From Pseudomonadota bacterium (GTDB lineage Bacteria; Pseudomonadota; Gammaproteobacteria; Burkholderiales; Burkholderiaceae_D), in assembly GCA_023409175.1 (NCBI GenBank), contig JAEYIG010000083.1, positions 1 through 5,777 of the forward strand: 5,777 nt of DNA. The letters run 5' to 3'. Each line of letters begins with the position of its first letter. Positions within the stretch are counted from its first letter, which is position 1. Shown here one piece after another: positions 1 through 5,777 of this stretch. Under the pieces are notes generated by a model that saw nothing but the letters and a program-made list of their open reading frames with translations, was not told the origin of the DNA and did not search any database. A program made the position numbers and the translations under genes.

Positions 1-1
1 C

Positions 2-778
2 CAGGACAGGATCGGGGGCTATGCACATGACCGGGACAAGCCGTATATTGAAGGGACAAGCCGGATTTCACCTTATCTCACAACCGGTGTGCTGTCTCCG
101 CGGCAATGCCTGAATGCGCTGCTTTCAGGCTCTCCCGGTGCATTGTACGGTTCTGGAGATGGCGCTTCTGTCTGGCTGGGTGAGCTGGTCTGGCGCGAGT
201 TTTACCATCACCTGATTGTCGCTTTTCCGGACTTGTGCCGCCACAAGCCGTTTATCGGCTGGACGGACAGGATTGTCTGGAACGGCAGTGAAGAGGATTT
301 CAGGGCATGGACAGAGGGTCGAACAGGCTATCCGATTGTCGATGCGGCCATGCGTCAGCTAAAGGGGACAGGATGGATGCACAACCGCTTGAGGATGATT
401 GCCGCCGGTTTTCTGGTGAAGGATCTCCTGATCGACTGGCGAAAAGGGGAAAGCTGGTTCATGTCGCACCTGATCGACGGGAATCTTGCTTCCAATAACG
501 GGGGCTGGCAGTGGTCTGCCTCGACGGGAACGGATGCCGCACCATGGTTCCGCATTTTCAATCCGGTGACGCAGGGAAAGAAGTTCGATCCTCTAGGCCG
601 TTTTGTCCGGGAATGGGTCCCTGAACTGGACCGGGTTCCGGATAGCGAGATTCACACTCCTCATGCATGGGCGGAAAAACAGGGCGAAACGCTCGACTAT
701 CCCCTGCCTGTCGTTGACCATCAGCGCTCGCGTGGAATGACTCTCGAAGCATTCAGGTCTGCGCAGAATATGAAATGA
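2..778 (+). CDS. phrB: Deoxyribodipyrimidine (CPD) photolyase, class I, C-terminal part (5' end outside window)
   Basis: Blue-light flavoenzyme that splits cyclobutane pyrimidine dimers in DNA using reduced FAD. The frame is open from base 2, giving 258 residues to TGA at 776-778. E. coli PhrB has about 470 residues, so the N-terminal antenna-cofactor (Rossmann) domain is missing and most of the FAD-binding helical domain is present. It starts in the GTSRISPYL segment and follows E. coli PhrB without visible gaps through the core. By alignment from memory, the substrate-stacking Trp (E. coli W277) is fragment residue 64 in WREFY. The electron-transfer Trp triad (W306, W359, W382) is at 93, 146 and 169. 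The Asn facing FAD N5 (N378) is at 165 in NNGGWQW. The catalytic core therefore looks intact. GTG at 89 lies inside a conserved motif and is not the real start. The next gene is convergent. The family call is very secure; activity of the whole protein cannot be judged without the 5' half. Confidence 0.96.
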   Translation, partial: QDRIGGYAHDRDKPYIEGTSRISPYLTTGVLSPRQCLNALLSGSPGALYGSGDGASVWLGELVWREFYHHLIVAFPDLCRHKPFIGWTDRIVWNGSEEDFRAWTEGRTGYPIVDAAMRQLKGTGWMHNRLRMIAAGFLVKDLLIDWRKGESWFMSHLIDGNLASNNGGWQWSASTGTDAAPWFRIFNPVTQGKKFDPLGRFVREWVPELDRVPDSEIHTPHAWAEKQGETLDYPLPVVDHQRSRGMTLEAFRSAQNMK

Positions 779-873
779 CAGGCTTGCCAGTGGACAGGGA
801 AACCAATGGCCTGACCGGAACGGGGTCACCCGGATCCGGAGAGTTTTAGCCTACAGGAGTTTGTGACGGGAGA
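779..873. other. Convergent intergenic gap with weak hairpins
   Basis: This is the space between the photolyase stop and the stop of the downstream binding-protein gene, which face each other. Visible short inverted repeats are TGACC 812-816 with GGTCA 824-828 (or the overlapping GGG-TCA-CCC at 823-831), and ACGGGA 866-871 with TCCCGT 879-884, which spans the binding-protein stop codon. Neither is followed by a T-tract on either strand, so no convincing Rho-independent terminator is seen. No gene is supported here. Confidence 0.5.
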
Positions 874-1875
874 TCAATTCCCGTAAACCTCTTCCCTTGT
901 GAATATACCCGGCTCAATGATCAGCTTGTCAAGGTTTTCCCTTGTGATGATTTTGCCATTGATGAGGTAGGCGTCGATCTTGAAATCACTCTCGTTATCG
1001 TAGGTGGAGTTGGCGTTTTTCTTTTTGTTGGTGGCCATGTTGTAGGCTTCATTGACAGCGGTGTGGGCCATGTCTTTCAGGTTCATGTAAACGGTCGCGT
1101 CCTGCGTGCCCCTGACGAGCCTTCGTGTTGCGTTGATGTCGGCATCCATCCCGACGATGACAACGTGGTTCCTGATGCCGAGTTCCCGGACGGCATCGGC
1201 AGCGGCACCGGCAAGGCGGTCGTTTTCTGCGAATACGCCGTCGATTTTGTAATGGTTCCTTTTGATGGCTTCTTTCAGTTTTTCTTTCGCGAGTTCGGGT
1301 GACCAGCGATTGATGTATTCATCCATGATGATGTTCAGGTTGCCCTGTGCGGCCAGTGGGCGGATGTGTTTCAGGGCACCGTCGTAAAGATAGATGGCGT
1401 TGATGTCGTTCGGGTCGCCCTTGAGGATCGCGATGTTGCCCCTGTAGACTTTTTCGGTAAGGTGGAGCCCGAGATTCTGTCCGATTTTATAAACGTCGTA
1501 ACCGATGAAAAGGTCGATGTTTTCACCCATGACGGTTCTTGCATACGAAATGACCTTGACGTTCTTTTCTTTGGCATAGGCCAGTATCTCATCGTTTTTA
1601 TGGATGTCGCGCGGGACAAGGATAAGTGCCTTGATACCGCTGTCGATCATTTCGATACAGTCTTCGGCCTGTGTTTTCGGGGTATCCGTCTGGTTGTGGC
1701 GGATTTCGATAGTGATACCGAGTTCTTCCGCGCGTTTTTTCATGGCTTCGATTTCGACTGGCCAGCGTTTGGAGTGGCCTGTACCGAAGGAAACGCCGAT
1801 TTTTGGCTTGCCTGCATTGTCGCACCCGACACAAAACAGCACTAATAGGAAAAAGCTGAACAGTTTGTTTAACAT
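874..1875 (-). CDS. XylF-like periplasmic sugar-binding lipoprotein (intact downstream copy)
   Basis: Substrate-binding protein of the type 1 periplasmic fold (Peripla_BP_4), 333 residues, closest to D-xylose-binding XylF by recognition. Residues 1-17 are a lipoprotein signal (Lys4, hydrophobic core) with predicted lipidated Cys18 in FCVGC; position -3 is Cys rather than the usual Leu. Asp19 at +2 is the inner-membrane retention signal in E. coli. XylF-like landmarks are RW at 37-38, YAR at 111-113, GYD at 125-127, W191 in RWSPE, END at 217-219, GMDAD at 242-246 and GTQDATVY at 256-263. ATG at 1875 was chosen because it aligns codon for codon with the start of the twin gene and gives a standard signal peptide. 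An in-frame GTG at 1899, overlapping the upstream TGA as GTGA, would add 8 residues including a Glu. The spacer to the upstream gene is 20 bases, so the two are probably co-transcribed. The sugar is not certain: the Asp of XylF's YDR is Ala here. No transporter genes are adjacent. Confidence 0.88.
   Translation of the reverse strand: MLNKLFSFFLLVLFCVGCDNAGKPKIGVSFGTGHSKRWPVEIEAMKKRAEELGITIEIRHNQTDTPKTQAEDCIEMIDSGIKALILVPRDIHKNDEILAYAKEKNVKVISYARTVMGENIDLFIGYDVYKIGQNLGLHLTEKVYRGNIAILKGDPNDINAIYLYDGALKHIRPLAAQGNLNIIMDEYINRWSPELAKEKLKEAIKRNHYKIDGVFAENDRLAGAAADAVRELGIRNHVVIVGMDADINATRRLVRGTQDATVYMNLKDMAHTAVNEAYNMATNKKKNANSTYDNESDFKIDAYLINGKIITRENLDKLIIEPGIFTREEVYGN
912..930. repeat. Direct repeat A1 (paralogue-derived; pair with 1940-1958)
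   Basis: A 19-base stretch near the 3' end of the downstream binding-protein gene is identical to 1940-1958 in the upstream copy, at a fixed 1028-base offset. It reflects gene duplication, not a mobile element, and could support recombination between the copies. Confidence 0.8.
1436..1456. repeat. Direct repeat B1 (pair with 2464-2484)
   Basis: A 21-base identical stretch encoding the shared EKVYRGN segment, again offset by exactly 1028 bases from its partner. The constant offset shows that the two genes align without gaps from the start codon to within a few codons of the end. Confidence 0.8.
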
Positions 1876-1895
1876 AATGTTTTCCCGGAACGCGT

Positions 1896-1899
1896 TCAC
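1896..1899 (-). other. GTGA overlap: stop of the upstream copy and alternative GTG start of the downstream copy
   Basis: The TGA of the upstream gene (1898-1896) overlaps a GTG (1899-1897) in frame with the downstream binding protein. This is a typical translational-coupling arrangement, with a modest GGA about ten bases before the GTG. The ATG at 1875 fits the paralogue better, so the GTG may be unused. If it is used, the nonsense codon far upstream could reduce translation of the downstream gene. Confidence 0.35.
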
Positions 1900-1939
1900 T
1901 GGTTTTTTCCGTAAATCTCTTCCCGTGCGAATAGTCCCT

Positions 1940-1958
1940 GCTCAATGATCAGCTTGTC
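1940..1958. repeat. Direct repeat A2 (pair with 912-930)
   Basis: Identical partner of the 912-930 stretch in the coding sequence of the upstream copy. It encodes the shared NLDKLIIE region near the C-terminus. Confidence 0.8.
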
Positions 1959-2463
1959 CAGGTTTTCTTTCGTGATGATTTTGCCGTTGACGAGGTAGGC
2001 GCTGATTTTGTGGCCGCTCTGGTTGTCGAATCCGGAATTCACGCTGGTTTTCTTGCCGGTAGCCATCTTGTAGGCTTCGTTCGCGGCGTTGCTTGCCATT
2101 TCTTTCAGGTCCATATGGACGGTGGCATCCTGCGTGCCGTTGACGATCCTTTTCAGTGCGTCACGTTCGGCGTCCATCCCGACGATGACGACATGGTTTT
2201 TGATGCCCAGTTCACGGATAACATCGGCTGCGACTCCAGCCAGCTGGTCGTTCTGGGCGAATACGGCATCAATCCTGTTGCCGTTTTTCCGGATGGCCTC
2301 CGTCAGTTTCCTTTTCGCTTCTCCAGCCGACCATTTTTCCATATGGTCATCCAGTATGATATTCACGTCGCCCTTTTCCGCAAGGGGACGGATGTATTTC
2401 ATGGCGCCGTCATGGAGGAGGGGGACGTTGAAATCATTGGCATCCCCTTTGAGGATGGCGATA

Positions 2464-2484
2464 TTGCCCCTGTAGACTTTTTCG
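2464..2484. repeat. Direct repeat B2 (pair with 1436-1456)
   Basis: Partner of the 1436-1456 stretch, inside the upstream binding-protein copy. Confidence 0.8.
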
Positions 2485-2789
2485 CTGAGATGAAGCCCAA
2501 GGTTCTGCCCGATCTTGTTGGTATCATAACCGACGAAAAAGTCCATGTCTTTCCCCATGATGGCTCTGGCATAGGTGAGTACCTTGACGTTCTTTTCCCT
2601 GGCATAGGCCAATATGTCATCGGTTTTCCTTGCGTCGCGAGGGACCAGGATCAGGACCTTGATGCCGTTGTCGATCATTTCGATGCAGTCTTCGCTCTGG
2701 GTTTTGGGCGTGTCGGTTTTGTTCAGACGGGCATCCACTTCCATACCGAGTTCTCTGGCCTTTTTTTCCATCAGCGAGATTTCCACCGG

Positions 2790-2792
2790 TCA
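2790..2792 (-). other. In-frame TGA replacing a Trp shared with the twin copy
   Basis: The - strand reads CGC TGA CCG GTG GAA ATC, where the intact paralogue, 1028 bases away, reads CGC TGG CCA GTC GAA ATC. The difference at the codon is a single G-to-A transition. The stop is followed by C, a context known for relatively leaky UGA termination, so low-level read-through is conceivable but is not shown by the sequence. Confidence 0.9.
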
Positions 2793-2932
2793 GCGTTTTG
2801 CGTCACCGACACCGAAAGAAATGCCCAGTCTTGGTTTGGCTGCATTGTCGCAACCGGCGCACAGGAACACCAGAAAAATACAACACAGAACTTTTTTGAA
2901 CATGTTTAATTGATGGAATGGCGAAGGTTGCC

Positions 2933-2954
2933 TTGTGGAAAGGTATGGACACAA
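2933..2954. promoter_or_regulatory. Inverted repeat TTGTG-N12-CACAA, possible operator
   Basis: Perfect 5-base arms at 2933-2937 and 2950-2954 lie between the candidate -10 element and the start of the binding-protein pair, where a repressor site would be expected. The spacing does not fit CRP, which needs TGTGA-N6-TCACA. No regulator gene is adjacent, so the role is speculative. Confidence 0.25.
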
Positions 2955-2956
2955 CT

Positions 2957-2987
2957 ATAACATGCTTTGAAATCGCCGGGATGTCAA
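2957..2987 (-). promoter_or_regulatory. Candidate sigma70 promoter for the binding-protein pair
   Basis: On the - strand a perfect TTGACA (2987-2982) is followed after 19 bases by TGTTAT (2962-2957), a 4/6 match to the -10 consensus; TATAGT (2959-2954) is an alternative at 22 bases. The spacing is longer than ideal, so this is a moderate candidate. It lies about 55 bases upstream of the ATG at 2903. Confidence 0.35.
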
Positions 2988-3031
2988 TGTACATAAGGCG
3001 TTTCGGAGGTAAAGGAAGATTTGGAAAGAAG

Positions 3032-3047
3032 AAAAAGGATGCTTTTT
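3032..3047. promoter_or_regulatory. AT-rich inverted repeat AAAAAG-GATG-CTTTTT
   Basis: Six-base arms (3032-3037 and 3042-3047) with a four-base loop sit in a purine-rich stretch (about 3006-3037) of the divergent intergenic region. It ends in T5 on the + strand and so resembles a weak terminator-like or attenuator hairpin, but the stem is nearly all A-T and function is doubtful. Confidence 0.2.
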
Positions 3048-3083
3048 GGAAACATGGAACCGTGATTTCGATTATCATTGTCC

Positions 3084-3102
3084 TTACACGGAATTTGTGT
3101 AA
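3084..3102. promoter_or_regulatory. Inverted repeat TTACAC-N7-GTGTAA, possible operator
   Basis: A perfect 6-base dyad with a 7-base centre (19 bp overall) lies 78 bases upstream of the phosphodiesterase start. The size and symmetry fit a dimeric regulator site. The regulator is unknown, and no strong -10/-35 pair could be placed around it. Confidence 0.35.
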
Positions 3103-3112
3103 ATCCAGCCGA

Positions 3113-3130
3113 TCCTGATGAATGTCAGGA
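3113..3130 (+). promoter_or_regulatory. Inverted repeat TCCTGA-N6-TCAGGA upstream of the phosphodiesterase gene
   Basis: A perfect 6-bp stem with a 6-base loop lies about 50 bases before the start codon at 3180, just after the TTACAC dyad. If transcription starts upstream it would form a hairpin in the leader RNA; otherwise it could be a second operator. Confidence 0.3.
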
Positions 3131-3179
3131 CTGAACGATAAACCTGAATGCCGCATACACCGGCCGAAAACAAACCGTA

Positions 3180-5405
3180 ATGAAATCCGGAAGATTTGCA
3201 CAAAGGGCATTGCCTCTTTTCATGGTCCTGATAAACATCTGTTTGTCGGTCGTCGTGATCTTCCTCATGCGTCATGTGCAGGACCTGCTCGATTCGGACG
3301 TGAAGATCAATCTCATGGAGATCGTGTCCCAGAACAAGGATACGATCACAAGCAGGCTTCAGGTCAGCATGAAGGATCTGGACATCATTTCGAACCAGAT
3401 CACGGACAGCCTGAAAACGTCCGGCATCACCAGTGAAAAAGGAATCGACCGTTTCATTCACGATTATTCACTGAAGAACAACACCGACAATGTTTTTGTC
3501 GCTGACCAGAATGGCCTTATCCATTGGGGGAACGGCCGGACAATTGATATTTCCGGACGCCGGTATTTCCGCCTTTCCAGCACCGGGACGGCCAATATTT
3601 CGGACAAGGCGATTTCACGGATTGACGGCAATGAGGTGTTCGTCATGTCGGTGCCGGTCATGTATCAGGACAAGGTGATCGGGACAGTCCAGCACGTTTA
3701 TTCCCACCACGAGATGTTCAGGATGGCTTCGCCATCGCTTTTTTCCTCACAGGGATTCATCCATATCATCAACAGGGAAGGGTATGTCATTTTGCATACC
3801 GTCCATGAAGGCTGTATCGGCCAGTCGGACAATTACTACCGTGACCTGGTCAGTGCCGGCAATGAAAAGGCATCCCTCCAGCTGATGAAGGACATCCAGG
3901 GCCAGCGCAGCGGTTTCATGGAAACGATGATGGAGGGGGAAAAGTATTTTGCCGCCTATACGCCTATCGACAAGGCGCATGACTGGTTCCTGATCACATC
4001 CGTCCCCTACATGACCGTTTCCCCGAATGGCAATACGGTCATCAACCTGTTCTATTTCATTTTGCTGATGGTGGTACTGATCTTTTCGTCCAGCATCACT
4101 TATTTCCTCTGGTACAAGAACAGGCAACGGGCCAATCTGGAAAGGATCGCTTTCGTCGATACGATTACGGGCGGCAATACCTATAACAAGTTTGTCGTCG
4201 ATGCGACGGAGGCGATGCAATCGGCTCCCGGGACGAATTTCTACATCATGAAGTTCGATATCGACAATTTCAAGTACGTGAACAAGTTCTACGGTTTCGA
4301 GTTCGGCGACAGGTTGTTGCGCCATATTTCGGAAGCCGTTACGGGCAAACTGCTGCCCGGAGAGGTTCTCGCCCGCATTTCCAGCGACCATTTTGTCGTT
4401 CTCTTGCTGAATGCCGAAGAGAAAAGGCTGAAGGAACTGTTTGCATCAATTAAATACGATGACCTGATTTTGTATTTCTCCGCAGGCGTTTACGGCGTGA
4501 CCGACAGGAATGAGGGAATCAACCTCATGCTGGACAAGGCAGGAACGGCGGCCCAGGCAGTCAAGGGCATTTGCGCCAGATGCATTTCCTACTATAACGA
4601 AGAGTTCGATCTTGCGAATATGCGTAATGAACAGCTCAAGAGGGCAGTCCTTCAGGCTATCGCAAACAGGGAATTTGTCCCGTATATCCAGCCCAAGGTC
4701 AATGTCAATACCGGCGAAGTGGTCGGCGGGGAAGCGCTGGCGCGCTGGTGCAGGGAAGACGGGAGTCTGGTTTCTCCAGCCACATTCATCCCGATGTGCG
4801 AACAGACGGGCGTCATCGTCGATATCGACATGATGATTTATGAAAAAGTGCTCCGGTTCCTGAAAGCGCAGCTGGATGCAGGAGTACCGTGCGTGCCGAT
4901 ATCCGTCAACTTTTCACGCCTGCAATTGCTGAACAGGGATTTTCTGAAACGGATTACCGGCAAGCTGAAGGAATACGGTGTCCCTGCCAATCTTGTCGAA
5001 ATAGAACTGACCGAAAGCGCCATTTTCGACAATATCGACAATATTGTGGCCTTTACGGAAGAGATGCATGAACATGGTTTTACCATTGCCATGGATGATT
5101 TCGGTTCGGGCTATTCCTCACTGAATATGCTCAAGGACGTGCCTATCGACGTCCTGAAGATAGACAGGGGATTCCTGCTGGAAGCCCAGGACAACGAGCG
5201 CCGGAACATCATTTTCGCTTCCATCGTGGATATGGCCCATCAGCTGGACATCTGTGTCGTCGTTGAGGGGGTGGAATTCATTGAAAACGTCGAGTTGATG
5301 AAGCGGTGCGGTTGTACCATCGCACAGGGCTTTTATTTTGCCCGGCCGATGCCGGAAGGGGATTTCAGTGAAGTCATGAGAAAAGGCGGTTGCCAGATGT
5401 CCTGA
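3180..5405 (+). CDS. Membrane c-di-GMP phosphodiesterase: Cache sensor, degenerate GGDEF, intact EAL
   Basis: 741-residue inner-membrane receptor predicted to hydrolyse cyclic di-GMP to pGpG in response to a periplasmic signal. Order: basic N-terminus (RFAQR); membrane segment at about 11-30; periplasmic dCache-type region at about 31-284 (VFVADQNG at 105-112, GRRYFR at 126-131, VMYQDKVIGTV at 160-170, a second PAS-like unit from about 193 ending DWFLITSVP); membrane segment at about 287-311; GGDEF fold at about 318-475; EAL at about 484-735. The GGDEF signature is SSDHF (401-405) with no RxxD inhibitory site, so cyclase activity is unlikely, though D360, N368, D377 and D403 remain and GTP could still bind. 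The EAL domain has the full catalytic set: E518 (EAL), R522, N577, E609, E612, D639-D640 (DDFGSGYSSL), K660, E696 and Q716. An in-frame stop at 3132-3134 and no earlier ATG support the start at 3180, although no Shine-Dalgarno is evident. It is divergent from the sugar-binding lipoproteins. Confidence 0.93.
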   Translation: MKSGRFAQRALPLFMVLINICLSVVVIFLMRHVQDLLDSDVKINLMEIVSQNKDTITSRLQVSMKDLDIISNQITDSLKTSGITSEKGIDRFIHDYSLKNNTDNVFVADQNGLIHWGNGRTIDISGRRYFRLSSTGTANISDKAISRIDGNEVFVMSVPVMYQDKVIGTVQHVYSHHEMFRMASPSLFSSQGFIHIINREGYVILHTVHEGCIGQSDNYYRDLVSAGNEKASLQLMKDIQGQRSGFMETMMEGEKYFAAYTPIDKAHDWFLITSVPYMTVSPNGNTVINLFYFILLMVVLIFSSSITYFLWYKNRQRANLERIAFVDTITGGNTYNKFVVDATEAMQSAPGTNFYIMKFDIDNFKYVNKFYGFEFGDRLLRHISEAVTGKLLPGEVLARISSDHFVVLLLNAEEKRLKELFASIKYDDLILYFSAGVYGVTDRNEGINLMLDKAGTAAQAVKGICARCISYYNEEFDLANMRNEQLKRAVLQAIANREFVPYIQPKVNVNTGEVVGGEALARWCREDGSLVSPATFIPMCEQTGVIVDIDMMIYEKVLRFLKAQLDAGVPCVPISVNFSRLQLLNRDFLKRITGKLKEYGVPANLVEIELTESAIFDNIDNIVAFTEEMHEHGFTIAMDDFGSGYSSLNMLKDVPIDVLKIDRGFLLEAQDNERRNIIFASIVDMAHQLDICVVVEGVEFIENVELMKRCGCTIAQGFYFARPMPEGDFSEVMRKGGCQMS

Positions 5406-5423
5406 GTGGTTTCGGGTTGTCCG

Positions 5424-5448
5424 GCCGATGCCATACTTTCGGTTTTTT
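5424..5448 (+). terminator. Weak Rho-independent terminator after the phosphodiesterase gene
   Basis: The stem CCGA (5425-5428) / TCGG (5439-5442), with a possible outer G-T pair and a 10-base loop, is followed directly by T6 (5443-5448), about 20 bases past the stop codon. The position and T-tract fit a terminator, but the short stem makes it weak. Confidence 0.4.
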
Positions 5449-5502
5449 GCAAGCGGTCAGCGGGCGCTGGCGGATAAACGGCCTGTTTCCCACTTTGTCC
5501 CG

Positions 5503-5777
<275 letters not shown>

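Larger units (their letters stand above)
1896..2903 (-). pseudogene. XylF-like sugar-binding lipoprotein, upstream copy, interrupted by an in-frame TGA at codon 38
   Basis: Tandem paralogue of the downstream binding protein; the full frame is 335 codons plus stop. Reading from ATG 2903 gives MFKKVLCCIFLVFLCAGC (lipoprotein signal, predicted Cys18, Asp at +2), then DNAAKPRLGISFGVGDAKR, then TGA at 2792-2790, then PVEISLMEKK and an uninterrupted 297-codon frame to TGA at 1898-1896. The intact twin reads KRWPVEI here, so one TGG-to-TGA transition (position 2790 on the + strand) replaces a Trp shared by the two copies. The rest keeps the family landmarks: YAR, GYD, KWSAGE, QND, GMDAE and GTQDATVH. 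No other stop or frameshift is seen, so the lesion is recent, is a sequence error, or is read through. Without read-through, only a 37-residue peptide, or a product restarted at GTG 2786 or ATG 2771 that lacks the signal, could be made. The start has no clear Shine-Dalgarno sequence. Confidence 0.85.
2904..3179. other. Divergent intergenic region, 276 bases
   Basis: Shared upstream region of the binding-protein pair (- strand) and the Cache-EAL gene (+ strand). It holds the candidate promoter and four short inverted repeats listed separately. Open frames crossing it have no recognisable protein character. Neither divergent start codon has a clear Shine-Dalgarno sequence. Confidence 0.6.

Noticed and set aside
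2790..2792. UGA read as Trp by an alternative genetic code
   Set aside because: All five genes whose ends are visible stop at TGA at positions fitting their families, and TGG is used for Trp throughout, so UGA is a stop here.
2790..2792. Selenocysteine codon in the binding protein
   Set aside because: The aligned residue in the twin is Trp, not Cys, and I see no obvious stable hairpin just downstream that would serve as a bacterial SECIS element.
2010..2909. 299-codon open frame on the + strand antisense to the upstream binding-protein gene
   Set aside because: It is fully antisense to a recognised gene, has no recognisable domain, and is explained by the codon pattern of the real gene.
2933..2954. 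CRP (catabolite) site upstream of the sugar-binding genes
   Set aside because: TGTG and CACA are 12 bases apart with the inner TGTGA/TCACA bases not matched, unlike the CRP consensus; kept only as an unassigned dyad.
2803..3210. 135-codon - strand frame across the divergent intergenic region
   Set aside because: It overlaps the signal-peptide region of the upstream binding protein in another frame and starts inside the phosphodiesterase gene; composition looks non-coding.
3747..4391. 214-codon - strand open frame inside the phosphodiesterase gene
   Set aside because: It is antisense to the Cache/GGDEF coding sequence and has no recognisable features; it is a shadow frame.

Overview
The window looks like chromosomal DNA of a Gram-negative proteobacterium with moderate GC. 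The photolyase is very close to the enterobacterial/betaproteobacterial class I type, the binding proteins carry Gram-negative lipoprotein signals, and the c-di-GMP protein has a periplasmic Cache domain. A betaproteobacterium, possibly Oxalobacteraceae, is only a guess. All five gene ends seen here use TGA, and TGG is the normal Trp codon, so UGA is a stop in this genome.

Layout, left to right. (1) 2-778, + strand: the C-terminal 258 residues of a CPD photolyase, cut by the window edge. (2) 779-873: a short convergent gap. (3) 2903-874, - strand: a tandem pair of XylF-like (type 1) periplasmic sugar-binding lipoproteins. The downstream copy (1875-874) is intact. The upstream copy (2903-1896) is full length except for one in-frame TGA at codon 38, exactly where its twin has a Trp. 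(4) 2904-3179: a divergent intergenic region with several perfect short inverted repeats and a candidate promoter. (5) 3180-5405, + strand: a 741-residue inner-membrane protein with a Cache sensor, a degenerate GGDEF domain (SSDHF) and a catalytically complete EAL domain, so a c-di-GMP phosphodiesterase. (6) 5406-5502: a convergent gap with a weak terminator. (7) 5777-5503, - strand: the C-terminal 90 residues of a small VOC/glyoxalase-fold protein, cut by the window edge.

How the genes may work together: no ABC permease or ATPase lies beside the binding proteins. They sit divergently from a membrane c-di-GMP phosphodiesterase with a periplasmic sensor. Periplasmic binding proteins that signal through such receptors are known (NspS-MbaA and LuxP-LuxQ in Vibrio), so a sugar-responsive c-di-GMP module is a reasonable but unproven reading. 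The most concrete oddity is the single-base nonsense codon in the upstream binding-protein gene. The photolyase and VOC genes look like unrelated neighbours.
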